The translations under genes and the position numbers were made by a program. Shown piece by piece: positions 1 to 7,635 of a DNA stretch of 22,964 nucleotides (positions are counted from its first letter, which is position 1; the number at the start of each line of letters is the position of its first letter). The DNA comes from a virus. The DNA lies in the IMG/VR virus record IMGVR_UViG_3300021962_000687, positions 1 through 22,964 of that record. One strand, given 5' to 3'. The notes under the pieces were generated by a model. That model made no database searches. It was not told where the DNA came from and saw nothing but the letters and a program-made list of their open reading frames with translations.

Positions 1-1038
1 GTGAACTTCAAATTTAGTAGGTTTGGAATCATCTTTATGTTGTACCGTTCCTTTATGAATCGTTGTATCCATTCCAACATAATTATCTTTATGATAACCT
101 TCTTTATTATCAATAACTTTACTTTTTACCGAATGACTGCCATGTGTGGAAGATGGTAATTCTGTAGATGCTTCATCAATCTGTTCTACTTGCTCAACAT
201 CTTCCTTGTACATATTTTTCTTTAAGCGATCTAAATGATCTTTATCTGAACCACCAGTCAATGCATTGAATGCTTTCTTCGTGACACTCTTAGCAATATC
301 TTTGACATAAGAACCCGAATTATAACCTGGGGTTGTTCCTTTGCCTGGAATAATAGATGCACTTTCTTCGACGGCTTCTTCTTTAACCATCTTGCCAGCA
401 GCTTTTTTGATACCAGCAATTCTCTTAGCCAACTTATCAACGTGCTCAGAGCCACCTTGACGGCGACCAGCTTTGTATCCTAAGCTGATTGCATTATCAG
501 CAGCAGAGTCAGTTGCCTTAGCAACATAAGAACCTAGAGTTTCTTTATTCAACTCATCAATTGACTCGCCATCTAAAATCTTTTCATCAGATACTGAACC
601 AGCTTGTGCTTTCTTGCGGTTACGCAACACGTGTAAGTCCATTGCATCGATTGCATTCTTGTCACCAGCGACAGCAGCAAGCTTCTTTTGCTTTGGAGAT
701 AATTCTTTTGCCTCAGCAATAGGAGCAGCAGCACCCATCTTACCATATGCTGTCTTAATGGCCTCTGCTTCAGCTTTTTGCTTTGCATTGTGTTCAGCTA
801 CAGACTGAGTATACAATTGAGTAATGGTATCATTGACACGACGCTCTGGAGCTTTAGCGGCGTATGAAGCTACTTTTGCATCATCCATAGAAAGAGGACG
901 TAGCGATGCTACTTTTGAATAAGCAGCAAGTTTTTCGCTTTCTACTTTTGACTCTTCTGCTCTTTGCTTGGAAGAATTGTTAAGCAAACTAGAGACAGAG
1001 CTCAATAAGCCTTTTGATAATCCTAAGTCGTTTTTCAT
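1..1038 (-). CDS. Partial phage protein of unknown function, T4-like virion-type
   Basis: The minus frame is open from an ATG at 1038 to the window edge (at least 346 residues, C-terminus missing). A TAGGA ribosome site lies 8 bases upstream, and the start overlaps the upstream stop as ATGA. The protein is Ala/Lys/Ser rich and probably helical. Around residues 170-215 it has a segment of the type IDEL..ETLGSYVAKA...GYKAGRRQGG, followed by a basic stretch. I recognise this as a motif that recurs in structural or accessory proteins of marine and freshwater T4-like phages. No enzyme motif is visible. It contains (L/I)-x-E/A sites such as IAE/A, the pattern T4-type prohead proteases cut, but that is only suggestive. 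Its place at the end of the late-looking cassette fits a virion or assembly role, which is inference. Confidence 0.75.
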   Translation of the reverse strand, partial: MKNDLGLSKGLLSSVSSLLNNSSKQRAEESKVESEKLAAYSKVASLRPLSMDDAKVASYAAKAPERRVNDTITQLYTQSVAEHNAKQKAEAEAIKTAYGKMGAAAPIAEAKELSPKQKKLAAVAGDKNAIDAMDLHVLRNRKKAQAGSVSDEKILDGESIDELNKETLGSYVAKATDSAADNAISLGYKAGRRQGGSEHVDKLAKRIAGIKKAAGKMVKEEAVEESASIIPGKGTTPGYNSGSYVKDIAKSVTKKAFNALTGGSDKDHLDRLKKNMYKEDVEQVEQIDEASTELPSSTHGSHSVKSKVIDNKEGYHKDNYVGMDTTIHKGTVQHKDDSKPTKFEVH

Positions 1039-1499
1039 ATTATTTTCCTAATTTTAGTTTCTAAACTCGTATACCTTTCGGTCAAATCCTTATTGTCTAC
1101 TGCTCCTCCAGCAACCCAAGCATTACAGGTTCGCTGGCCGGCACACTTAAAGTGTAAGAACGAGCAATAACCAATATCTGCCTTCTCGACTGTCGCCATC
1201 GGATCGTTTCCAACCTCAGCCAGTCCACCAGCAATACAATCTCTCATTTTATCCGATATGTTGAAAGCAGCACAATTTGCACAACGCATCGTCTTTAAAT
1301 TCTCTATGGAACACTTCCACATATCAGCTTTAGCTTGCCAAAAAGCTGTATTATCAGCTTCCTTATCATCAGGATTGGCAGGACCATAACCGTATTTGTC
1401 TATTGCTATCTGTCTTTTCTCTAAGTTGACAGATATATCTTGCGTAGCAATAGGGCAACCAGTCTTGGCCTCTACAACGCTGTGGGACATCCTTTTCAT
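1035..1499 (-). CDS. Cysteine-rich phage protein, possible metal or Fe-S site
   Basis: 154 residues from an ATG at 1499, with an AGGA ribosome site 8 bases upstream that sits on the stop of the Dps-like gene. The stop overlaps the next start as ATGA, so the two are probably translationally coupled. The C-terminal half has seven cysteines at about 63, 73, 76, 88, 112, 119 and 125, including a CANC pair and a CSFLHFKC...CNAW segment with aromatic residues. That arrangement is seen in small phage proteins sometimes compared with high-potential iron-sulfur proteins, and it suggests a metal or Fe-S site. The N-terminal 60 residues are hydrophilic with no recognised domain. Its neighbour is a ferritin-like protein, so a link to iron or redox is attractive but unproven. 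Confidence 0.75.
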   Translation of the reverse strand: MKRMSHSVVEAKTGCPIATQDISVNLEKRQIAIDKYGYGPANPDDKEADNTAFWQAKADMWKCSIENLKTMRCANCAAFNISDKMRDCIAGGLAEVGNDPMATVEKADIGYCSFLHFKCAGQRTCNAWVAGGAVDNKDLTERYTSLETKIRKII

Positions 1500-1508
1500 T
1501 ATTTATTC

Positions 1509-2039
1509 CTATAGATCTCTTGGGTTGAGAATATACGTTTTCGTTTCTTCTTCCATGAGCTCTGGTTGTTTTTCTTCCTTAACAGCGTGGTTGTCACTAT
1601 TATCGCTTGCCATACTTGAGCGAAGCATCCAACCATGCTTTTTATGAATATCCAAACGTCCTTCAATGTAGTTTAATAAACCTTTTTGATTTTCACGTTC
1701 TGCAGCTTGATGAACTTCCATTAAAATTGCAATGATTGTTTCATTATCGCGATATGTAATCGATACCATCTCTTGAATTGATGGAACCGCTGTCTGATCC
1801 TTTACAACTGATAGACTTTCATATTGGGTCAACGACCCATAAGCAACCCCATTCAGCGCTCTAATTTGTTCTGCGGTCGTATCAACAGACTGAAATATAT
1901 CTTCATACAGCTTGCCGAAAAATTCGTGATACTGGAAAAAATCTTGGCCTTTAACGTTCCAATGGAAAAAGTGATTCTTCAGATACATGGCAAATGAAGA
2001 TGCCAATAGTTTGTTTAGTTTTTCAATTAGATCGTTCAT
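1509..2039 (-). CDS. dps: Dps-like ferritin, DNA/iron protection protein
   Basis: A Dps/ferritin-family four-helix protein of 176 residues. Such proteins form 12-mers that oxidise and store iron using peroxide and so limit Fenton damage. The motif NHFFHWNVKG (from N22) followed by YHEFFGKLYEDI and SVDTTAEQIRAL is diagnostic. The usual inter-subunit ferroxidase ligands are seen as H26, H38, D53 and E57. The position that is normally the second Asp, four residues after H38, is Gly42. The start at 2039 overlaps the upstream stop as TAATG and has AGGTG just upstream. A start 10 codons further upstream is possible, but it lies inside the preceding gene. The acidic C-terminal tail (EEKQPELMEEE) is outside the core fold. 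Whether it binds DNA cannot be told. Confidence 0.88.
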   Translation of the reverse strand: MNDLIEKLNKLLASSFAMYLKNHFFHWNVKGQDFFQYHEFFGKLYEDIFQSVDTTAEQIRALNGVAYGSLTQYESLSVVKDQTAVPSIQEMVSITYRDNETIIAILMEVHQAAERENQKGLLNYIEGRLDIHKKHGWMLRSSMASDNSDNHAVKEEKQPELMEEETKTYILNPRDL

Positions 2040-4447
2040 TATGCACCTACCTTTTTGCTTGCGGACCAAGACCAGTTACATGACCACCAGTTAGCTTTCC
2101 ACTTCGGTCCAGGATTGTCACAACCATGACGTGCACGGTATGCTTTTCTACGCTCAGGGTCGTCTCGTTTAATTTCTAAATTAGGATCACCAAAACCTAG
2201 CTTGATGATGTTACCTTTATCATTCTTAACATACACAGCAAACTTCTTTGGTCCGCCGGTAGTTCTGACAGGCTTATTTAATGTCTTGCCTTCGTTGCTT
2301 TCTTCCACAAGAGTGTCCCACTCTTCCTGTGTCCACTCTCCATAGATATAATCTTCTTCAGGGACGCATACATTTTCAAACTGAACACGTTTTTGTTGTT
2401 GTAGTTTATCGCGAGTTAAGTAAACAATAATATCAGCCATGGAAGAGTAGTCTTTGCTCTTCATTGCTTTAACTAATTCTTTTTTAACTTGGCCAATCTG
2501 CGGAGCAGTGCTACGAGTCAATCTATTAGATGTTTTAGTAATCGCAGAACTAACAGCCTCACTCAATGCTGTATTGAATTTACGTTTACGTGCTACATCA
2601 AGGCGATTGCGAGTTGTATTGGATGTGTAAGATGTTTTAGCTGTGCCACGACCATATGAAGTCTTTGGACGTACAGTAGTAATCTTTCCAATCTGTTGTT
2701 TCTTTGCCTTCAACTCCATATTAGCGTGCATTACGCCGGTAGCATCACCTCTTTCAGCTGCTTGCGCAATTTTACTACGAAGGCCTGCTTCCATTTGTTT
2801 ACCTTGGTTAGCAAGACGTGTTGCTACTCGTTTGTTAGTGCTAACCATGTTCTCTAAGATCTTATCTTTGATTTGGTTAGTACGACGACGAATAACGTCA
2901 GCTATTTTACGCTGAGCTGTTTGATCTTCATCATCGCTGATATCTTTTTCAATTGATGCGTGCTGCTTATCAGAATGGGTTTGCTTTAGGTTCTTGAATT
3001 TGAACTTAGCCATTTGACGAGGAGTTTTCATTCCCATCTGAACCATGTCATCGCGCGTTAAGTCTTCGTGTAGGTCGCTATCTTGTTCCCAAGCAGCACC
3101 TTTAGCGAGATAGGAATTTACTCTTGCAAATCCTTGTTGTTGAGGTGTGTGATTAGTTTCTTTTTGTTGCTCGATTCCTCTTGCATACACTTCACACAAC
3201 ACTTTTAAAGACACGCCACTACTCTCAGCTTTATTCGCTAGAGCAATAGCAGCCTTTTCTGAAATTAATTGTCTTATGTTCATTTGTTCTGCAACCATTG
3301 GTGTGATTGAGTTAGAGATTCTTTTGCCTGATGCAATACTTGCAAGACGAGCAATTTCATCACGCTTGACACGTGGTGCAAGCCTTGTGGCCATTCTAAC
3401 TATTTGTTTCTTACGCTTATCCGCCATACGATCAATTGCTATCTTATCGGATACGCTAAGTGTTTTATAATTCTTACCGCGCTCCCCAGCAAGACGTTGT
3501 CTCATGTTCTGGCGAGCTCTCTTCAATGCTCTGCGACGCAACTGCAATGTCTTAGCAAGTCGCTTACGAGCAATCGCGCGCGCACGACTTAACTTATTCT
3601 TGTTCATTGTCATGTTGCGAGCTCTGCCCAAACGAGTACGCAACGATACCGCTTCTTCTAATGCCTCTTCATTTATTTGTTTGAAGATCTTTTCAGCGTG
3701 TGGGTGTAGAGCTTTCGGAATGAACTTTTTTAGCTCTTCAGGACTCTTTGAAGCACGCGCCTTTGTTCCTGAAACGCCAGCTAATCCTGTATCGCCTTCT
3801 TTACGCTCTTTACCGAACACTTCCAAACCAACTGGTTTGTTGAAGTGGTATTCGCCATGAGCGGATGACTTGTTGTTGTATTGATTTAAACGATCGACGA
3901 TTGGCTTTCTATCTGAACCGCCAACGAATGTTAAGTTTTTTGCACCGCGGCTATACACTTCAGCGGCTGCGTGTAGCGGAGTTTGTGTTGAAGCAACTTG
4001 CACGTTTGGTCCAACAACAGTCTTAATGTATTTGACATTATCCTCAGCGGAGATTGGTCTTTTAGATGATCGTGTAGTGAAGACATGAACATGCTCGAAA
4101 TTACGCTGAGCATGTTTAATTAATTCGTGGTGTGCTATTGTAAGAGGTCTGAATCCTCCAACAATAATAGCATGTTTGCCATTTTTAGGAGAAACGATTG
4201 GCTTTTCGTCCTCATTAGCTTCCATCAAGAACGGATCGATTGTTGGATTGATTACAACTTTATCGGCAGGTTTGCCTGTGAGGGTAGTATTGCCCTTAAC
4301 AACTGCAAGAGCAACTTCTTTTTCTGTAGGAGTTGGAGCAGAACTCTTTGGTTTTGCTTTATTTGGCGTGTTTGGAGTATCATCCTTAGCGGCTTGAATG
4401 TCGCTCAACGACATTTGATATTCAAACGGGTCTTGTCTTGTATCCAT
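2039..4447 (-). CDS. Nucleotidyltransferase fused to basic coiled and Cys/Trp C-terminal modules
   Basis: An 802-residue protein with at least three modules. Residues 90-235 are a cytidylyltransferase-like nucleotidyltransferase: GGFRPLTIAHH (97-107) is the HxGH-type nucleotide-binding motif and SGTKARA (226-232) the matching ISxTxxR-type motif. Residues 265-380 are an extremely Arg/Lys-rich helical block (RTRLGRARNMTMNKNK onward), suited to nucleic-acid contact. I recall this block in other T4-like phage proteins. Residues 380-700 are helical and repetitive. The last 75 residues form a module with KFAVYVKN, DPERRKAYRARHGC (C776) and WWSC (C790), also shared among phage proteins. The start has AAGGA 5 bases upstream. 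An exact T4 late promoter box lies about 45 bases ahead of it, so it is probably expressed late. The substrate is unknown. An FLME/AN site near residue 76 resembles a prohead-protease site. Confidence 0.82.
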   Translation of the reverse strand: MDTRQDPFEYQMSLSDIQAAKDDTPNTPNKAKPKSSAPTPTEKEVALAVVKGNTTLTGKPADKVVINPTIDPFLMEANEDEKPIVSPKNGKHAIIVGGFRPLTIAHHELIKHAQRNFEHVHVFTTRSSKRPISAEDNVKYIKTVVGPNVQVASTQTPLHAAAEVYSRGAKNLTFVGGSDRKPIVDRLNQYNNKSSAHGEYHFNKPVGLEVFGKERKEGDTGLAGVSGTKARASKSPEELKKFIPKALHPHAEKIFKQINEEALEEAVSLRTRLGRARNMTMNKNKLSRARAIARKRLAKTLQLRRRALKRARQNMRQRLAGERGKNYKTLSVSDKIAIDRMADKRKKQIVRMATRLAPRVKRDEIARLASIASGKRISNSITPMVAEQMNIRQLISEKAAIALANKAESSGVSLKVLCEVYARGIEQQKETNHTPQQQGFARVNSYLAKGAAWEQDSDLHEDLTRDDMVQMGMKTPRQMAKFKFKNLKQTHSDKQHASIEKDISDDEDQTAQRKIADVIRRRTNQIKDKILENMVSTNKRVATRLANQGKQMEAGLRSKIAQAAERGDATGVMHANMELKAKKQQIGKITTVRPKTSYGRGTAKTSYTSNTTRNRLDVARKRKFNTALSEAVSSAITKTSNRLTRSTAPQIGQVKKELVKAMKSKDYSSMADIIVYLTRDKLQQQKRVQFENVCVPEEDYIYGEWTQEEWDTLVEESNEGKTLNKPVRTTGGPKKFAVYVKNDKGNIIKLGFGDPNLEIKRDDPERRKAYRARHGCDNPGPKWKANWWSCNWSWSASKKVGA

Positions 4448-4490
4448 ATTGTCCTTATCAGGTTTGCCTTAGCCTATACTGAGATGGAAG

Positions 4491-4498
4491 TATTTATA
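4491..4498 (-). promoter_or_regulatory. T4-type late promoter box TATAAATA
   Basis: An exact TATAAATA reads leftward and overlaps the stop codon of the superoxide dismutase gene. The expected start point is near 4485, giving a leader of about 38 nt before the ATG at 4447. In T4 this single box, read by the gp55/gp33/gp45 machinery, is enough for late transcription. Confidence 0.65.
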
Positions 4499-5036
4499 CT
4501 AACTTTGCGTTCACGACGTTCCAGTTAATAATGTTCCATATGTTTTTCAGGTACTGCTTCTTATCAGATTGGTAATCTAATGCCCACGCATGCTCCCACC
4601 AATCGACTAACAGCGCAATATCATTAGGCATTTGAGAATGATTTGCAAAGGAAATGATCTCTCCTTGCTTGTTTAGATACACCCAACCACTGCCCTGTAT
4701 CTTCATTGCGACTTTCTCAAATTCATCTCTGAAGTTGTTGAAAGTCATGTATTTGCGAATAATTAAGTCTTTTGCAGCACCAAATGGTCTGTTATTTTGT
4801 ACAGGCTTTTGGAATTGTGCAAAAAATACGTTGTGGAGGTATGCGCCATGCTCATTGAACACAGGATCCCCTTCACGTTTATTGAATCGCTCAACATAGC
4901 CACTTGCTAACTTACCGTAATGATAATCAATTGTATCTGAACTCATTACAGGAGCAAGGTCGTTTGCTTTGTATGGTAAGTCGTATTGAACGAGTTGTTT
5001 ATTGCCCTCGGTCAGGTAATTGTTGAGGCTTTTCAT
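4494..5036 (-). CDS. sod: Fe/Mn superoxide dismutase with capsid-targeting-like leader
   Basis: 180 residues, close to the length of bacterial SodA/SodB (about 190-205) once the leader is removed. It dismutates superoxide to peroxide and oxygen. The four metal ligands align: H39 (in DYHYGK), H68 (in YLHN), D145 and H149 (in DWWEHAW). The gateway tyrosine is Y47, and GSGWVYLN (115-122) is the family signature. The first ten residues, MKSLNNYLTE, followed by G11, are not part of the SOD fold. They match the T4 capsid-targeting sequence (IPIII begins MKTYQEFIAE, then A), including the (L/I)-x-E cut site of gp21-type protease at E10. The start overlaps the upstream stop as ATGA. The metal (Fe or Mn) cannot be settled from sequence. 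Confidence 0.93.
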   Translation of the reverse strand: MKSLNNYLTEGNKQLVQYDLPYKANDLAPVMSSDTIDYHYGKLASGYVERFNKREGDPVFNEHGAYLHNVFFAQFQKPVQNNRPFGAAKDLIIRKYMTFNNFRDEFEKVAMKIQGSGWVYLNKQGEIISFANHSQMPNDIALLVDWWEHAWALDYQSDKKQYLKNIWNIINWNVVNAKLV

Positions 5037-6226
5037 CTGGCGTTCTTTTCGAAGTTCAAACGATTAAACTCATGTCTATCGTTCATTTTAGTTGGGCGAT
5101 TATTAATAACAGCAACAAACCCTTCTGGTTTAACAGCCTTGCCATTAATCGTATGAGCGTAGTCTTGGTGTGATGATAATGATTTCACCAACACATTCTT
5201 CCCCATCTGTAATTCTTTATGCATCTGCAACGCATTCTCTAAATGCTCTGAATTATTTTCTGCATGGCTGGTAATTTCCTTACCAGCATTAAGGTTCTTT
5301 GTCTTACCAGCTTCTGTCTTTAACTTATCAGCTGCTTTCTTATAAATGTTGGTGACGTGCTGTGCGTATCCTTCTACGGAAGGTTCTTCGCCAGTTCTTA
5401 CAGTCTGGTTAATATAAGTCTTCATATGATCGGCGTGCTTAGCGACAGCCTCATATCCACCATTATCTTGCAATGTATTATGGAAGTGATCGGCGTTATC
5501 CATATGTTGCTGAAACTTTTCAGAGTCAGCTGGGGTATATTTTGCTTTATTGATATTGTAACTAACATCCACTAAGTGTACATCTGGATGTTCTGTAAAC
5601 CCTTCTGTACCAGCATTATACTTTGCTTTCATCTTTTCAAATGAAGGACCATGATATGCTGTATGGAATGCTACCCCGAGTTTAGACGTAGCAGCTTGTT
5701 CTGCTTCACCCTCTCTCTTGGTAGTGTATGTAATTGTATTAGGAGTAAAGCTAGCTTGGCCATCCTTGACTGCAACGTCCCCTTCAGGATTGCTTTTGCT
5801 CTTGCCACCAGAGTGCATAATGTCCCCTTGGTAGATTCCTTCTTTAGGCATTACTTTAGGTAGATGTTTTAGAGCAGCTTTCAGTTTTGCAACTAAACCA
5901 GGAGCATGTCCGTGGTTACGTTCAATATCTTCCGGTGTGTAGTTAATCTTTGGTGTCTTATTGAATCCCGACTTAGTCATAATAAAGAACTTACCGTTCT
6001 CTGGATGATGACCAGCTACGATAGAAGGAGAACCATCAAACTTAGTTGATATTGATACGCCACTCTTGCCACCTTGCATTGCATGGTGAACGCCAACTAA
6101 TGTTTTCTTTGCGTGTTCGAAACCAGCAGCACCAGCATTAATAGGATGGTCTTCTGCGTGTTCTAAATGAGTCAGCTTTGACTCATCTGATGCAGCTTCA
6201 GTAATTAATAGTTTAAACTTCTGCAT
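5033..6226 (-). CDS. Ligase-like KxDG nucleotidyltransferase (DUF6267-like) with capsid-targeting-like leader
   Basis: 397 residues from the ATG at 6226. A start seven codons earlier exists but lies inside the upstream gene. I chose the later start because it follows the upstream stop by one base and puts MQKFKLLITE, then A, exactly at the N-terminus. That is the same ten-residue leader with an (I/L)-x-E/A cut site as in its two neighbours. Residues 15-30 read LTHLEHAEDHPIN. Residues 60-70 contain STKFDGSPSI, with K62-F-D-G65 matching motif I of the DNA/RNA ligase nucleotidyltransferase superfamily, where the Lys is adenylylated. IYQGDIMH and NKTPKINYTPEDIERNHGHAPG are typical of the phage family I know as DUF6267. 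The C-terminal 150 residues are helical and His/Lys rich. Ligase activity and substrate are unproven. Confidence 0.82.
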   Translation of the reverse strand: MQKFKLLITEAASDESKLTHLEHAEDHPINAGAAGFEHAKKTLVGVHHAMQGGKSGVSISTKFDGSPSIVAGHHPENGKFFIMTKSGFNKTPKINYTPEDIERNHGHAPGLVAKLKAALKHLPKVMPKEGIYQGDIMHSGGKSKSNPEGDVAVKDGQASFTPNTITYTTKREGEAEQAATSKLGVAFHTAYHGPSFEKMKAKYNAGTEGFTEHPDVHLVDVSYNINKAKYTPADSEKFQQHMDNADHFHNTLQDNGGYEAVAKHADHMKTYINQTVRTGEEPSVEGYAQHVTNIYKKAADKLKTEAGKTKNLNAGKEITSHAENNSEHLENALQMHKELQMGKNVLVKSLSSHQDYAHTINGKAVKPEGFVAVINNRPTKMNDRHEFNRLNFEKNAR

Positions 6227-6227
6227 A

Positions 6228-7388
6228 TTATTCAATCGGATGAGCAATAGATGGATGAATCTTTGTGATTACTTCTGGTGAAGAGAACTTCTCGCCCTTG
6301 CCAACAACACTGAACTCTCCAAACTTAAATTCTTTGCCGTTCTCATCTTTACCGTACATATGAACAGATGTAGTGCCTGGAGTATGTTTAATTCTCATCT
6401 GGCCTTTTGTTCTCAATAGAGCATCACGGATTGCTTGATGTGTATCAGTAATCTTATGAGTGTGGCCCTGATCTTGACCTGGCTTATCAATAGATGTCAA
6501 TGTCAATACAGGAGTGTGTGTAGGAGGAGCAAGATGAGCCATCAAAGCGTGATGTAGTTTTTCTTGGCCTGCCTCGCGCGACATCTTATCTAAATGTTTG
6601 AAGATGTCATATGCCATTCCGGTACGTGCTGTATGGGAGCTCTTATCGACTGCTTCTTTTACTTCACGTTGCTTTTTGGTAACTTTACCAACGCCTTTAT
6701 CAGCAGCATCGACAGGATCTCTAAACTGACGCTTGTAGCGTTCGTTGTTTACTCCCTGCTCGCCACGTTCTCCAGTATTACTGAAGCCGTGATCTTCCAT
6801 ACGCTCGAGGTGAGCAGTATGGTGTTTATCCATTACATTAGCTTTCATGCCCATGCGAGTATCGAAACCAGCTGATGGTCTGTTATCCCAAGTTACAGGA
6901 GAAGACTCACCACCATATACTTTGTTGCTAATACCAATATGGGATAGCTCGCCAGTCTTCTTGTGTCTCAATGAAACAACTAAATCTGGCTTTGTATTCT
7001 CAGGATCTTTTTGGCCCGTTGCTCTTGCAACATCTTTAGCACCACCAGGTGTGTGGAATACTTCTTCGACTTTGTGGTTAGGGAATCTACGCTGTAGTTC
7101 TTTATGTACTGCTTGGCCTGCTTCTTGTCCCATCTGAACATAACGCTCAGCATGTTGGCCCATCTTAGCATGAAGAGCAGTAAACCCTTCTTTAGGGCTC
7201 TTACCGTTTTTATCTTTGAACTTAACCATATGACCTTCGTCGTGGTTAGTAAGTCCAGCAGCAGAGATAATTCCTTGGCCTGTTGAGTATTCATGCATTG
7301 TACCCTTATCGGTATTAGATGCACCAGAAAGACTTGCTCCTCTTTCAAGCAATAATGCTTCAGAAAGAAAACTTATAAATTTTTTCAT
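6228..7388 (-). CDS. Phage protein with capsid-targeting-like leader, possible PD-(D/E)xK-like core
   Basis: 386 residues, unrecognised as a named family. The N-terminus MKKFISFLSE then A11 has the T4 capsid-targeting pattern: basic start, aromatic residues, then L-x-E/A at residue 10. An LLLE site follows soon after. Residues 105-160 contain VEEVFHTPGGAKD, KPDLVVSL (P134-D135) and HIGISNKVYGG (S154-N-K156). The spacing and beta-strand look of PD...(x)xK resembles a restriction-endonuclease-like fold, with Ser in place of the usual acidic residue, so this is tentative. The rest is Gly/His/Lys rich with helical stretches. The start overlaps the upstream stop as ATGA. It heads the leader-bearing trio and is probably a head-internal or structural protein (inference). 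Confidence 0.75.
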   Translation of the reverse strand: MKKFISFLSEALLLERGASLSGASNTDKGTMHEYSTGQGIISAAGLTNHDEGHMVKFKDKNGKSPKEGFTALHAKMGQHAERYVQMGQEAGQAVHKELQRRFPNHKVEEVFHTPGGAKDVARATGQKDPENTKPDLVVSLRHKKTGELSHIGISNKVYGGESSPVTWDNRPSAGFDTRMGMKANVMDKHHTAHLERMEDHGFSNTGERGEQGVNNERYKRQFRDPVDAADKGVGKVTKKQREVKEAVDKSSHTARTGMAYDIFKHLDKMSREAGQEKLHHALMAHLAPPTHTPVLTLTSIDKPGQDQGHTHKITDTHQAIRDALLRTKGQMRIKHTPGTTSVHMYGKDENGKEFKFGEFSVVGKGEKFSSPEVITKIHPSIAHPIE

Positions 7389-7588
7389 GTTAGGACCACT
7401 ATTGAAATTTGTTTGTTGCCGTACTTCTTGATTTGTGCGGCTAAGTCTATTGCTGACCCATCAGCAACGAGCAAAGGCTTGGCCTTTGACTGTCTGATAG
7501 TGTCGATTACTTCTCTTATTGTGAATCGTTCGGGATGAGCAGACGACGTAGTCGTGCTTGGTGCGCTGGCCGTATTTGCAGTATCCAC
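7385..7588 (-). CDS. Small phage protein of unknown function
   Basis: I place the start at a GTG (7588), which sits 8 bases after a perfect AAGGAG site at 7602-7597. A TTG two codons upstream is too close to that site. The product is 67 residues. It has a Ser/Thr/Ala-rich N-terminus, then a globular-looking part (FTIREVIDTIRQ, KPLLVADGSAIDLAAQIKKYG, ISIVVLT) that could be one small alpha/beta domain. It overlaps the next gene as ATGA and probably begins the late cassette that contains the three leader-bearing proteins. No function can be assigned. Confidence 0.65.
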   Translation of the reverse strand: MDTANTASAPSTTTSSAHPERFTIREVIDTIRQSKAKPLLVADGSAIDLAAQIKKYGNKQISIVVLT

Positions 7589-7610
7589 TAACAATTCTCC
7601 TTATCTGTCT

Positions 7611-7618
7611 TATTTATC
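7611..7618 (-). promoter_or_regulatory. Possible variant T4-type late promoter GATAAATA
   Basis: GATAAATA (one base from TATAAATA) lies in a short intergenic gap just upstream of the AAGGAG of the gene starting at 7588. The expected transcript start is near 7605. The position is right for driving the leader-bearing cassette, but the first base deviates from the exact box seen twice elsewhere. Confidence 0.4.
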
Positions 7619-7635
7619 TAAGGAGAAAGTAGTGG

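Noticed and set aside
2643-2915. Plus-strand frames of 60-165 codons across the window, for example this one
   Set aside because: They all lie opposite well-supported minus-strand genes, lack ribosome sites and give cysteine/serine-rich nonsense typical of antisense reading. No plus-strand gene is supported.
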